From positions 1 through 6,056 of the forward strand of contig JASHXX010000073.1 of NCBI GenBank assembly GCA_030043335.1: a stretch of 6,056 bases of DNA, given 5' to 3'. The translations under genes and the position numbers were made by a program. A model generated the notes under the pieces. That model was not told the origin of the DNA. It did no database searches and saw nothing but the letters and a program-made list of their open reading frames with translations. How positions within the stretch are numbered: the first letter of the stretch is position 1; every line of letters starts with the position of its first letter. Origin of the DNA: Xanthobacteraceae bacterium (GTDB taxonomy: Bacteria; Pseudomonadota; Alphaproteobacteria; Rhizobiales; Xanthobacteraceae). This document shows, piece after piece, positions 1 to 6,029 of the stretch.

Positions 1-1
1 G

Positions 2-379
2 GCGCTGCTCGCATTTTCGACCTTCGGCCATCCGCCGGGCGAACGCTCGCAGCGCGTGCAGGAAGCGGTGCGGCTCCTCGACCGCCAGCGCGTCAATTTC
101 GAATATGACGGCGAGATGGCGGCCGACGTGGCGCTCAACATGGAGCTGCGTGAGGCCTATCCGTTCTGCCGGCTGTCCGGACCCGCCAATGTGCTGATCA
201 TGCCGGCGTTTCACTCGGCTTCGATCTCGACCAAGATGCTGATGGAGCTCGGCGGTGCGACCGTGATCGGCCCGATGCTGGTCGGTCTCGACCGCTCGGT
301 GCAGATCGTGCCGCTGTCGGCCAACGACGCCCAGCTCGTCAATATGGCGGCGCTCGCCGCCTATAATGTCAGCGGTTAA
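2..379 (+). CDS. maeB: NADP-dependent malic enzyme, C-terminal fragment (phosphotransacetylase-like domain)
   Basis: This is the last 125 codons of a gene that begins before the window; the reading frame is open from base 2 to the TAA at 377-379. The fragment matches the end of the phosphate acetyltransferase-like domain fused to the C-terminus of large MaeB-type malic enzymes. Recognisable stretches are STFGHPPGER near the start, FEYDGEMAADVALN (DGEMQADVAL in relatives), the segment GPANVLIMPAFHSASISTKM, and the late GPMLVGLDRSVQIVPLSAN. The full protein, usually about 750-770 residues, oxidatively decarboxylates malate to pyruvate with reduction of NADP+ in the cytoplasm. In these enzymes the fused domain is thought to be regulatory (acetyl-CoA response) rather than catalytic as a Pta. 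A stand-alone Pta would end similarly, so the malic enzyme call rests on the MaeB-like wording of the fragment; the malic domain itself is outside the window. Confidence 0.88.
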   Translation, partial: ALLAFSTFGHPPGERSQRVQEAVRLLDRQRVNFEYDGEMAADVALNMELREAYPFCRLSGPANVLIMPAFHSASISTKMLMELGGATVIGPMLVGLDRSVQIVPLSANDAQLVNMAALAAYNVSG

Positions 380-385
380 AGCCCT

Positions 386-402
386 GCCGCGAAAACTGCG
401 GC
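386..402 (+). terminator. Weak hairpin just after the maeB stop
   Basis: The arms GCCGC (386-390) and GCGGC (398-402) flank the 7-base loop GAAAACT and begin 7 bases after the malic enzyme stop. Position suits a transcription terminator, but the stem has only 5 base pairs and no T-run follows, so an intrinsic terminator is doubtful. It may only protect the mRNA end or be chance. Confidence 0.22.
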
Positions 403-453
403 TGTCGATTCACGACCCCGAAACCTGTCTTTATTACATCATCGTTCGTCAGC

Positions 454-504
454 GCCTCGGCCGCCTCCTTCGAGGCTCGCCCCGCTTGCGCCGCAGCATG
501 ACGG
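454..504. repeat. Degenerate dispersed palindromic intergenic repeat
   Basis: The stretch 464-504, read on the minus strand, starts CCGTCATGCTGCGGCGC and ends GCGAGCCTCGAAGGAGG. From memory this resembles the abundant intergenic repeat of Bradyrhizobium and Rhodopseudomonas relatives that opens CGTCATCCTGAGG and closes CCTCGAAGGATG; this copy has several mismatches. It can fold in two mutually exclusive ways: GCCTC 463-467 with GAGGC 472-476 (loop CTTC), or GCCTCG 454-459 with CGAGGC 471-476. It lies in the leader of the ABC transporter operon, and its ACGG end at 501-504 sits right where a ribosome-binding site for the ATPase gene would be. The family assignment is recall and was not searched. 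Confidence 0.5.
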
Positions 505-514
505 ATTGCCGGCC

Positions 515-1279
515 ATGATCTCGTTCCCGCCGTTCGCGCTCGAAGTCCGCGGCCTGGTCAAACGCTTCGAGCGGCCAGCGGTCGACGGCCTCGATCTCGC
601 GGTGCGCGCCGGAGAGTTTTACACGTTGCTCGGCCCGAACGGCGCCGGCAAGACCACGACGTTGCGGATGATTGCCGGCCTGATGCGGCCCGACGCCGGC
701 TCGATCCGCATCGCCGGCATCGATGCGCTCGCCGATCCAGTCAAGGCGAAACAAATAACGGCGTGGATTTCCGACGAGCCGATGATCTACGACAAGCTGA
801 CGCCGCGCGAATATCTGGAGTTCGTCGCCGGGCTTTGGGCCGTTGAGCCGCCCCTCGCTGAGCAGCGCGCCGATGAACTCCTTCGCTGGCTCGGCCTTGC
901 AGCAAACGCCGACGATCGCTGTGAAAGTTTCTCCAAGGGCATGCGCCAGAAGATCGCGCTCGCCGGCGCATTGGTGCACGAGCCGCGCGTGATCATCCTC
1001 GACGAGCCGCTGACCGGGCTCGACGCCGGCTCGGCCCGACAGGTCAAGACCATATTGCGCGAGCGCACACGCGCCGGCGGCACCGTCATCATGACCACAC
1101 ATATTCTCGAGGTGGCCGAACGCATGGCCGACCGCATCGGCGTCATCGCCCACGGCAAGCTGGTCGCCGAGGGGACCCTTGCCGAGCTACGGCTGCAGGC
1201 CGGCGAGAGGACCGGCGCCGGCGCCAGCCTGGAGGACACCTTCCTCGCCCTCGTCGACGCAGAGGCGCAAGCGGCATGA
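515..1279 (+). CDS. ABC-2-type transporter ATP-binding protein
   Basis: This 254-residue protein is a complete single nucleotide-binding domain that should power the membrane partner encoded next. It shows Walker A GPNGAGKTT (40-48), a signature loop FSKGMRQK (139-146), Walker B VIILDEP (159-165), the D-loop GLD (168-170) and the switch histidine in MTTH (H196). The usual Q-loop glutamine appears replaced by Asp in WISDEPMIYDKLT (about D87), a variant seen in some ABC-2 exporter ATPases. There is no signal peptide, so it acts on the cytoplasmic face. I chose ATG 515 over an in-frame TTG at 506 because GACGGA (500-505) then has 9-base spacing, whereas it would abut the TTG. Its stop overlaps the permease start (ATGA, 1276-1279), so the two are co-translated. 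KGMRQK with DEP..YDKLT suggests the exporter (CcmA/EcsA-like) branch; the substrate is unknown. Confidence 0.93.
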   Translation: MISFPPFALEVRGLVKRFERPAVDGLDLAVRAGEFYTLLGPNGAGKTTTLRMIAGLMRPDAGSIRIAGIDALADPVKAKQITAWISDEPMIYDKLTPREYLEFVAGLWAVEPPLAEQRADELLRWLGLAANADDRCESFSKGMRQKIALAGALVHEPRVIILDEPLTGLDAGSARQVKTILRERTRAGGTVIMTTHILEVAERMADRIGVIAHGKLVAEGTLAELRLQAGERTGAGASLEDTFLALVDAEAQAA

Positions 1280-2811
1280 CCGCTCGGCCGGGCACCGCGG
1301 TCTGGTTCGCGCAGCACGAATCCCGGCTCGCTTGGCGGGACTGGCTCGCCATGCTCACTGCTGGCCGGCGCGAGCGGCTGTGGAAGGTCGCGATTGCTGT
1401 CGGCGCATTCGTGGCCATAATGCACGCCGTCGCCTATTCGCTCCTCGGCCGCTTCGCGGCGGCTCCGCTAGACAAGACCATGCTGGTCGCGATCAGCGCT
1501 AGCCTGCTGCTGTCGTGGCTGCTCATGGTGTCGCAGGCGATGGAGTCGATGACGCGCGCTTTCTATTCGCGCTCCGATCTCGATCTCATCCTCGCCTCGC
1601 CGGTCGCCGCGCATAGGCTCTTTGCGGTGCGCATCGCGACCATTGCGCTCGCTGGCGCCGTAATGGCGCTGCCGCTGGCGTTGCCGTTTGTCGACATGCT
1701 GATCGTCCGCGGCGGACTTCGTTGGCTCGGCGCCTACGGCGTGATCCTCGCGATGGGCGCGGCAGCGGGCGCGCTTGCGGTTGTGCTCACGGTTGCGCTG
1801 TTTCGGATGATCGGTCCGAAACGCACCCGCCTCGTCGCCCAAATCGCCGCCGCCGTGATCGGCGCGGCGTTCGTCATCGGCGTGCAGGTCGTGGCGATCC
1901 TGTCCTACGGGACGCTATCGCGAACGGACGTGCTGCAGTCCGACGCCGTGCTCGCGCTCATGCCCGATATCGGCAGTATTTTCTGGTGGCCCGCGCGCGC
2001 GGTCATCGGCGACGCCGCGGCGCTCGTCGGCGTGCTGACGACAAGCTTGATGCTCCTCGCCGCTGTCGTCGCGATCGTCGCGCCGCGGTTCGGCGAATAC
2101 GCCCTCGCGGCGACGGGTGCCGGCAGCACCGCCGTCGCGCGCGCGAGAGCGCCGACCGGCTTTGCCCGGACGTCGCCGCGACGCGCGCTGCGATCCAAGG
2201 AATGGATACTGCTGCGCCGCGACCCTTGGCTCGTTTCGCAGACGCTGATGCAGATGCTTTATCTGGTGCCGCCGGCGGTCATGTTGTGGCGCAGCTTCGC
2301 CTCGGGCGGCGGGTCGAGCCTCCTCGTCCCGGTGCTGGTGATGGCTGCCGGACAACTTGCCGGCGGCCTCGCCTGGCTGACGATCTCCGGCGAGGACGCG
2401 CCTGATCTCGTCGCCACGGCGCCCGTCCCGCTGCGCTTTATCCTGCGCGCCAAAGTCGAAGCCGTGCTCGGCATCATCGCGCTGATCTTCGCGCCGCTCA
2501 TCGCCGCACTCGCCATCGCCGCTCCTTGGCATGGGGTCGTGACCGGCTGTGGGGTCGTGATCGCCGCCACCTCGGCGACCGCAATCCAGCTCTGGTTTCG
2601 CACCCAGGCCAAGCGCAGCCAGTTCCGCCGCCGCCAGGTCTCCTCGCGGATCGCGACTTTCGCCGAGGCGTTCTCCTCGATCGGCTGGGCCGCGATCGCC
2701 GCGGTCGCCGCCGTCAATTTGTGGCTCGCCGTCGTTCCGGCCGTGATCGCGCTTGTCCTCATCGCCGGCGCTTGGTTCATCAGCCCGCGCGAACGTGCGA
2801 TCGCACGATGA
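1276..2811 (+). CDS. ABC-2-type permease, two-half (about 12 membrane segments)
   Basis: This 511-residue integral membrane protein is the partner of the ATPase just upstream, whose TGA overlaps its ATG. I see about twelve hydrophobic segments, near residues 38-57, 68-87, 115-139, 150-175, 186-209, 246-269, 320-338, 346-370, 392-416, 419-438, 462-480 and 482-502. The halves resemble each other: each opens with an acidic/basic-W-L stretch (RDWLAML at 21; KEWILLRRD at 308) and, after its second membrane segment, carries a D-L-x-x-A-[ST]-P-V motif (LDLILASPV at 102; PDLVATAPV at 376) followed by a basic residue and the third segment. Arginine-rich loops at 287-315 and 442-458 should be cytoplasmic. 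A 6+6 fused ABC-2 exporter is the best reading, similar in plan to EcsB-like or 'putative ABC exporter' proteins. The substrate cannot be told from the sequence. Confidence 0.82.
   Translation: MTARPGTAVWFAQHESRLAWRDWLAMLTAGRRERLWKVAIAVGAFVAIMHAVAYSLLGRFAAAPLDKTMLVAISASLLLSWLLMVSQAMESMTRAFYSRSDLDLILASPVAAHRLFAVRIATIALAGAVMALPLALPFVDMLIVRGGLRWLGAYGVILAMGAAAGALAVVLTVALFRMIGPKRTRLVAQIAAAVIGAAFVIGVQVVAILSYGTLSRTDVLQSDAVLALMPDIGSIFWWPARAVIGDAAALVGVLTTSLMLLAAVVAIVAPRFGEYALAATGAGSTAVARARAPTGFARTSPRRALRSKEWILLRRDPWLVSQTLMQMLYLVPPAVMLWRSFASGGGSSLLVPVLVMAAGQLAGGLAWLTISGEDAPDLVATAPVPLRFILRAKVEAVLGIIALIFAPLIAALAIAAPWHGVVTGCGVVIAATSATAIQLWFRTQAKRSQFRRRQVSSRIATFAEAFSSIGWAAIAAVAAVNLWLAVVPAVIALVLIAGAWFISPRERAIAR
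2794..2807. other. Perfect 14-bp palindrome at the permease/cobS tail-to-tail junction
   Basis: CGTGCGATCGCACG is its own reverse complement. It covers the last codons of the permease gene, ends one base before that gene's TGA and lies 10 bases beyond the end of cobS. As RNA it would give a 5-bp stem with a GATC loop from either strand, so it could mark a bidirectional transcription end, but neither side has a T-run. Chance in GC-rich coding DNA is possible. Confidence 0.35.
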
Positions 2812-2817
2812 CGGCGA

Positions 2818-3606
2818 TCAGCGCAGGGCGACCAAAAGAACGACGAGTTCGCTCAGCTGCTCGAGCGCGCCGACGACGTCCCCGGTCTGGCCGCCGATCT
2901 GCAGCAGCGTGAGCCGCGCCATGAGCGCGACGACGATCAGTAGCACGATCGTCGCCTCGATCGCGCGCCGCACACCAAGACTGCCGGCGAGAAACAGCAC
3001 CCCCAGGACCGCGGCGACGGCAACCCGCTCGCTCGACGGCCGACCGGCTGCAAACGACAGGCCATCCCTGCGCGCCGGCGGCACGAAGAACATCAGGAGG
3101 GGCATGGTGGCGCGCGCGGCGGCGTGCGCCGCGATCAAGGCCGCCGCCACAGCTGCCGGCTCGTCGAGGCTTGCCAGCGCGCTGGTGCGGATCAGGAGCG
3201 ACATCACCAGCGCGCACAGCGCAAAAGTGCCGATGCGGCTGTCGCGCATGATCTCGAGCTTGCGCTCGGGCGTCGCACCGCCGCCGAAGCTGTCTGCCGT
3301 GTCGGCAAGGCCATCCTCGTGCAGGCAACCGGTCGCCGCCAGGGTTGCCGCCACGCTTAGCGCCGCGGCCGGCCAGGCCGGTAGCCCGATCCGATGCGCC
3401 AAGCCGTAGACCACCGCGCCGATGATGCCGACCAGGATGCCGGCGATCGGGAAGGCCCAGACCGCCTGGGCGAGGCCGGCGCCAGCGATCGGCGCCTCGC
3501 CCGCGAACCGCAGCCGGGTCAAAAAAGCAATGCCGATTTTGAGCTCGCCGGTGCGCTCGGCGAGCCAAGGGCCCCACGCGTGCCACGCGTCGGGTTTTGT
3601 GGTCAT
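2818..3606 (-). CDS. cobS: Adenosylcobinamide-GDP ribazoletransferase (cobalamin synthase)
   Basis: CobS (CobV in the Pseudomonas denitrificans naming) joins adenosylcobinamide-GDP to alpha-ribazole or its 5'-phosphate, releasing GMP, and so completes adenosylcobalamin or its phosphate (EC 2.7.8.26). It is a polytopic inner-membrane enzyme. The 262-residue product has the family marks in order: FLTR (28-31), the acidic metal-binding motif HEDGLADTAD (96-105), DSRIGTFA (122-129) and GGQTGDVVGA (238-247). Hydrophobic segments lie near 48-70, 78-94, 126-145, 150-170, 195-212 and 216-234. Length is normal for the family (about 245-300). ATG 3606 is preceded by GAGG (plus-strand CCTC 3617-3620) at 10-base spacing. 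It diverges from cobT, with which it shares the lower-ligand pathway, and converges on the permease gene with only 6 bases between. Confidence 0.95.
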   Translation of the reverse strand: MTTKPDAWHAWGPWLAERTGELKIGIAFLTRLRFAGEAPIAGAGLAQAVWAFPIAGILVGIIGAVVYGLAHRIGLPAWPAAALSVAATLAATGCLHEDGLADTADSFGGGATPERKLEIMRDSRIGTFALCALVMSLLIRTSALASLDEPAAVAAALIAAHAAARATMPLLMFFVPPARRDGLSFAAGRPSSERVAVAAVLGVLFLAGSLGVRRAIEATIVLLIVVALMARLTLLQIGGQTGDVVGALEQLSELVVLLVALR

Positions 3607-3693
3607 TCGTTCTTAACCTCACGCTGGCCGGTTATGGCCTTGCGGTTGTGAATTTGCTAGGGGTTCGTCGCTGTCGCGAGGGATGAGTTGCCA
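3607..3693. promoter_or_regulatory. 87-bp divergent cobS/cobT control region
   Basis: Both cobalamin genes must be transcribed outward from here or from within each other. Separate ribosome-binding sites are visible: GAGG for cobS (CCTC on the plus strand, 3617-3620) and GAGGGA for cobT (3678-3683). A TTGCGG at 3640-3645 could be a -35 box toward cobT but has no good -10 at the right distance. I see no B12-box-like GCCACTG sequence, and 87 bp is too short for a complete cobalamin riboswitch, so direct riboswitch control looks unlikely. Promoter function is inferred from gene orientation only. Confidence 0.5.
3678..3683 (+). promoter_or_regulatory. cobT ribosome-binding site
   Basis: GAGGGA sits 10 bases before ATG 3694. 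It decides the start: an in-frame TTG at 3688, two codons earlier, would leave only 4 bases of spacing. Confidence 0.6.
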
Positions 3694-4743
3694 ATGACCG
3701 ATTTTGCCAGCTTGGCCGATTTGCGTGCCCTGTGCCTCGACTTGCCGAGCGGGCATCCGGCCGCAAGCGCGGCGGTCTTTCAGCGCGATGCCACGCTCAC
3801 CAAGCCGCCCAACAGCCTCGGCCGGCTCGAGGATCTGGTCGCCTGGCTCGCGCATTGGCAGGGCCACGCGCCGCCGCGCCTCGACCGCGTCGAGATTCTC
3901 GTCTTTGCCGGCAATCACGGCGTAACCCGGCTCGGGGTTTCGGCCTACCTCCCCGAGGTCACCACGCAGATGGTGGCGAATTTCGCCGCCGGTGGCGCCG
4001 CGATCAATCAGCTTGCGCGCACCGCCGGCGCGGCGCTGCGTGTCATTCCTCTCGCGCTGGAGGCGCCCACCGCCGATTTCACCGAGGTGCCCGCGCTCAC
4101 CGAGCCGGAATTCCTCGCCGCGGTCGCGACCGGCTATGACGCGGTGTCGCCGGACTGCGATCTCGTCTGCCTCGGCGAGATGGGCATCGGCAACACCACC
4201 GCGGCGGCGGCGATTGCGGCGGCGCTGTTCGGCGGCAAGGGCGCCCGCTGGGCCGGGCGCGGCACCGGCATCGACGACGACGGGCTGGAGCGAAAGCGTG
4301 CGGTCATCGACCGCGCGCTCGCGCGCCATGCCGCGTCGCTCAACGATCCGCTTGCTGTTGCCGCCGCGCTCGGCGGCCGCGAACTCGCGGCGATCCTCGG
4401 CGCGGCGCTGGCGGCGCGGCGCCACAGCATTCCGGTTCTGCTCGACGGCTTCGTCTGTACCGCCGCGGTCGCGCCGCTCGGAAAGCTGCGCGCCGACACC
4501 CTCGCCCACGCGCTCGCCGGCCACGTCTCGGCCGAAGCCGGACACCGCATCCTCCTCCACGAACTCGGCCTCGAGGCGCTTGTCGATCTCAACATGCGGC
4601 TCGGTGAAGCCTCCGGCGCTGCGGTGGCGCTGCTCATCCTGCGCGCGGCGCTCGCCTGCCATACCGGCATGGCGACGTTCGCCGAGGCCGGCGTTACCGA
4701 CAAACCGGCCGATGAGAGCGCGGAGCCGAAGGCGGCGGGATAA
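3694..4743 (+). CDS. cobT: Nicotinate-nucleotide--dimethylbenzimidazole phosphoribosyltransferase
   Basis: CobT (CobU in the Pseudomonas denitrificans naming) transfers phosphoribose from nicotinate mononucleotide to 5,6-dimethylbenzimidazole, giving alpha-ribazole 5'-phosphate, the activated lower ligand of B12 (EC 2.4.2.21); it is cytoplasmic. The 349-residue product is full length (Salmonella CobT is 356) and carries the family motifs: KPPNSLGRLE (37-46; the family usually has Gly where Asn40 is), FAGNHGV (71-77), the stretch VTTQMVANFAAGGAAINQLA (89-108), GEMGIGNTT (161-169), GRGTG (188-192), PVLLDGF (247-253) and RLGEASGA (302-309). E305 aligns with the general-base glutamate Glu317 of Salmonella CobT, so it should be active. 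Its product feeds CobS, encoded divergently next door. It ends 4 bases from the convergent gcdH, leaving no room for a separate terminator. Confidence 0.96.
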   Translation: MTDFASLADLRALCLDLPSGHPAASAAVFQRDATLTKPPNSLGRLEDLVAWLAHWQGHAPPRLDRVEILVFAGNHGVTRLGVSAYLPEVTTQMVANFAAGGAAINQLARTAGAALRVIPLALEAPTADFTEVPALTEPEFLAAVATGYDAVSPDCDLVCLGEMGIGNTTAAAAIAAALFGGKGARWAGRGTGIDDDGLERKRAVIDRALARHAASLNDPLAVAAALGGRELAAILGAALAARRHSIPVLLDGFVCTAAVAPLGKLRADTLAHALAGHVSAEAGHRILLHELGLEALVDLNMRLGEASGAAVALLILRAALACHTGMATFAEAGVTDKPADESAEPKAAG

Positions 4744-4747
4744 TCGA

Positions 4748-5974
4748 TCAAAAAAACGCCTGGATGCCGGTCTGCGCGCGGCCGAGGATCAGCGCGTGGA
4801 TGTCGTGCGTGCCCTCGTAGGTGTTGACGGTCTCGAGATTGCACATCACCCGCATGACGTGGAATTCGTCGGCGATGCCGTTGCCGCCGTGCATGTCGCG
4901 GGCGAGCCGCGCGATGTCGAGCGCCTTGCCGCAATTGTTGCGCTTGAGGAGCGAGACCGCGGGCGGCGCCGCCTTGCCCTCTTCGATCAGGCGCGACAGC
5001 CGCAGCGCCGCGTGCAGGCCGAGCGTGATCTCGGTCTGCATGTCGGCGAGCTTCTTCTGGATCAGCTGATTGGCGGCGAGCGGCCGGCCGAACTGCTTGC
5101 GCGTGAGCACATAGTCGCGCGCGCGATGCCAGCAGAATTCCGCGGCGCCGATCGCGCCCCAGGCGATGCCGGCGCGCGCGACATTGAGGCAGCCGAACGG
5201 GCCGGCAAGGCCGGCGACGTTAGGCAGCAGGTTCTCCTCGGGAATGACGGCGCCGTCGAGCACCAGCTCGCCGGTGATCGAGGCGCGCAGCGACAGCTTG
5301 CCCTCGATCTTCGGCGCGGAAAATCCCTTGGTGCCGCGCTCGACGACGAAACCGCGGATCTTGCCGTCGAGCTTGGCCCAGACCACGGCGAGGTCGGCGA
5401 CCGGCGCGTTGCTGATCCAGGTCTTGGCGCCGGTAAGCCGGAAGCCGTCCTTCACCTTCTCCGCCCGGGTCACCATCGAGCCCGGATCGGAGCCGTGGTC
5501 AGGCTCGGTAAGGCCGAAGCAGCCGACGAATTCGCCGGAAGCGAGCTTGGGCAGATATTTGCGCCGCTGCGCCTCGCTGCCATAGGCGTAGATCGGATGC
5601 ATGACCAGCGAAGACTGCACCGACATCGCCGAGCGATAGCCGGAATCCACCCGCTCGATTTCGCGCGCGATCAGCCCGTAGGCGACATAGCCGAGGCCAG
5701 CGCCGCCATATTCCTCAGGGATGGTCGAGCCGAGGAGCCCGAGCGCACCCATCTCGCGCACGATCGCCGGGTCGTATTCCTCGTTGCGGTAGGCCTTGAG
5801 CACCCGCGGGAACAGCTTCTCCTGGGCATAATCACGCGCGGTGTCGCGCACCATGCGCTCTTCCTCGGTCAGCTCGCCTTCGAGGTCGAGCGGGTCGTCC
5901 CATTTGAACGCGGCATCCTCGATCCGGCCGGTTTTCTTCCCGCGTTTTTCGGCTCGCTCCGCTAGTTGCGTCAT
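4748..5974 (-). CDS. gcdH: Glutaryl-CoA dehydrogenase (acyl-CoA dehydrogenase family)
   Basis: GcdH is an FAD enzyme that oxidises and decarboxylates glutaryl-CoA to crotonyl-CoA and CO2 in lysine, tryptophan and aromatic catabolism (EC 1.3.8.6), passing electrons to electron-transfer flavoprotein. The 408-residue protein parallels human GCDH nearly to its end: [16 protein letters not shown] (107-122), [13 protein letters not shown] (152-164), KTWISNAP (184-191), [10 protein letters not shown] (303-312), [15 protein letters not shown] (342-356) and [16 protein letters not shown] (384-399). E387 matches the catalytic base Glu370 of human GCDH, R114 the substrate-binding Arg94, and E107 and Y386 match Glu87 and Tyr369; keeping these argues for the decarboxylating type. 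A basic N-terminal extension of about 20 residues precedes FKWDDPLDL; the strong AAGGAG 8 bases before ATG 5974 supports this start. The last codons run through seven T residues. No other fatty-acid genes are visible nearby. Confidence 0.96.
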   Translation of the reverse strand: MTQLAERAEKRGKKTGRIEDAAFKWDDPLDLEGELTEEERMVRDTARDYAQEKLFPRVLKAYRNEEYDPAIVREMGALGLLGSTIPEEYGGAGLGYVAYGLIAREIERVDSGYRSAMSVQSSLVMHPIYAYGSEAQRRKYLPKLASGEFVGCFGLTEPDHGSDPGSMVTRAEKVKDGFRLTGAKTWISNAPVADLAVVWAKLDGKIRGFVVERGTKGFSAPKIEGKLSLRASITGELVLDGAVIPEENLLPNVAGLAGPFGCLNVARAGIAWGAIGAAEFCWHRARDYVLTRKQFGRPLAANQLIQKKLADMQTEITLGLHAALRLSRLIEEGKAAPPAVSLLKRNNCGKALDIARLARDMHGGNGIADEFHVMRVMCNLETVNTYEGTHDIHALILGRAQTGIQAFF

Positions 5975-5982
5975 GACCTCTG

Positions 5983-5988
5983 CTCCTT
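5983..5988 (-). promoter_or_regulatory. gcdH ribosome-binding site
   Basis: The minus strand reads AAGGAG here, 8 bases before ATG 5974, the strongest Shine-Dalgarno sequence in the window. It fixes the gcdH start and therefore the basic N-terminal extension. Confidence 0.75.
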
Positions 5989-6017
5989 GAGGGCTCGATC
6001 GGCGAGCTTAGGTGGCG

Positions 6018-6029
6018 CGCTCGCGAGCG
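6018..6029. other. Perfect 12-bp palindrome upstream of gcdH
   Basis: CGCTCGCGAGCG is its own reverse complement and lies 44 bases before the gcdH start, in a stretch (5975-6056) with no gene visible. The position would suit a dimeric repressor's operator, but the sequence is all G/C-rich words common in this genome type, and I see no clear -35/-10 pair beside it. Confidence 0.2.

Noticed and set aside
409..436. Possible promoter TTCACG-16 bp-TTATTA before the ABC operon
   Set aside because: Both boxes are poor matches; the AT-rich patch is suggestive, but I could not support it as a feature.
449..1153. 234-codon minus-strand frame opposite the ATPase gene
   Set aside because: Charged shadow composition and no domain; the opposite strand has every ABC ATPase motif.
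1722..2405. 227-codon plus-strand frame inside the permease gene
   Set aside because: Consists mostly of Arg/Ala repeats, the out-of-frame reading of the permease.
2780..3622. 280-codon open frame overlapping cobS in another minus-strand frame
   Set aside because: Arginine-rich shadow; the cobS frame has all family motifs.
3624..3640. GGCC-N6-GGCC inverted repeat between cobS and cobT
   Set aside because: Arms of four bases that are each self-palindromic; expected by chance at this GC content.
3619..4662. 347-codon open frame antisense to cobT
   Set aside because: Arg/Glu/Gly-rich composition with no recognisable motif; the sense strand encodes a complete CobT.
4700..4760. Possible terminator for cobT or gcdH around the A/T heptamer at 4750-4756
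   Set aside because: The T-run (minus strand) is inside the final gcdH codons, with only 4-bp imperfect stems before it; on the plus strand it is an A-run.
3992..5965. 657-codon open frame on the plus strand running through cobT and antisense to gcdH
   Set aside because: Arg/Ser/Ala/Pro-rich low-complexity product typical of a wrong frame in GC-rich DNA; it overlaps two well-recognised genes.
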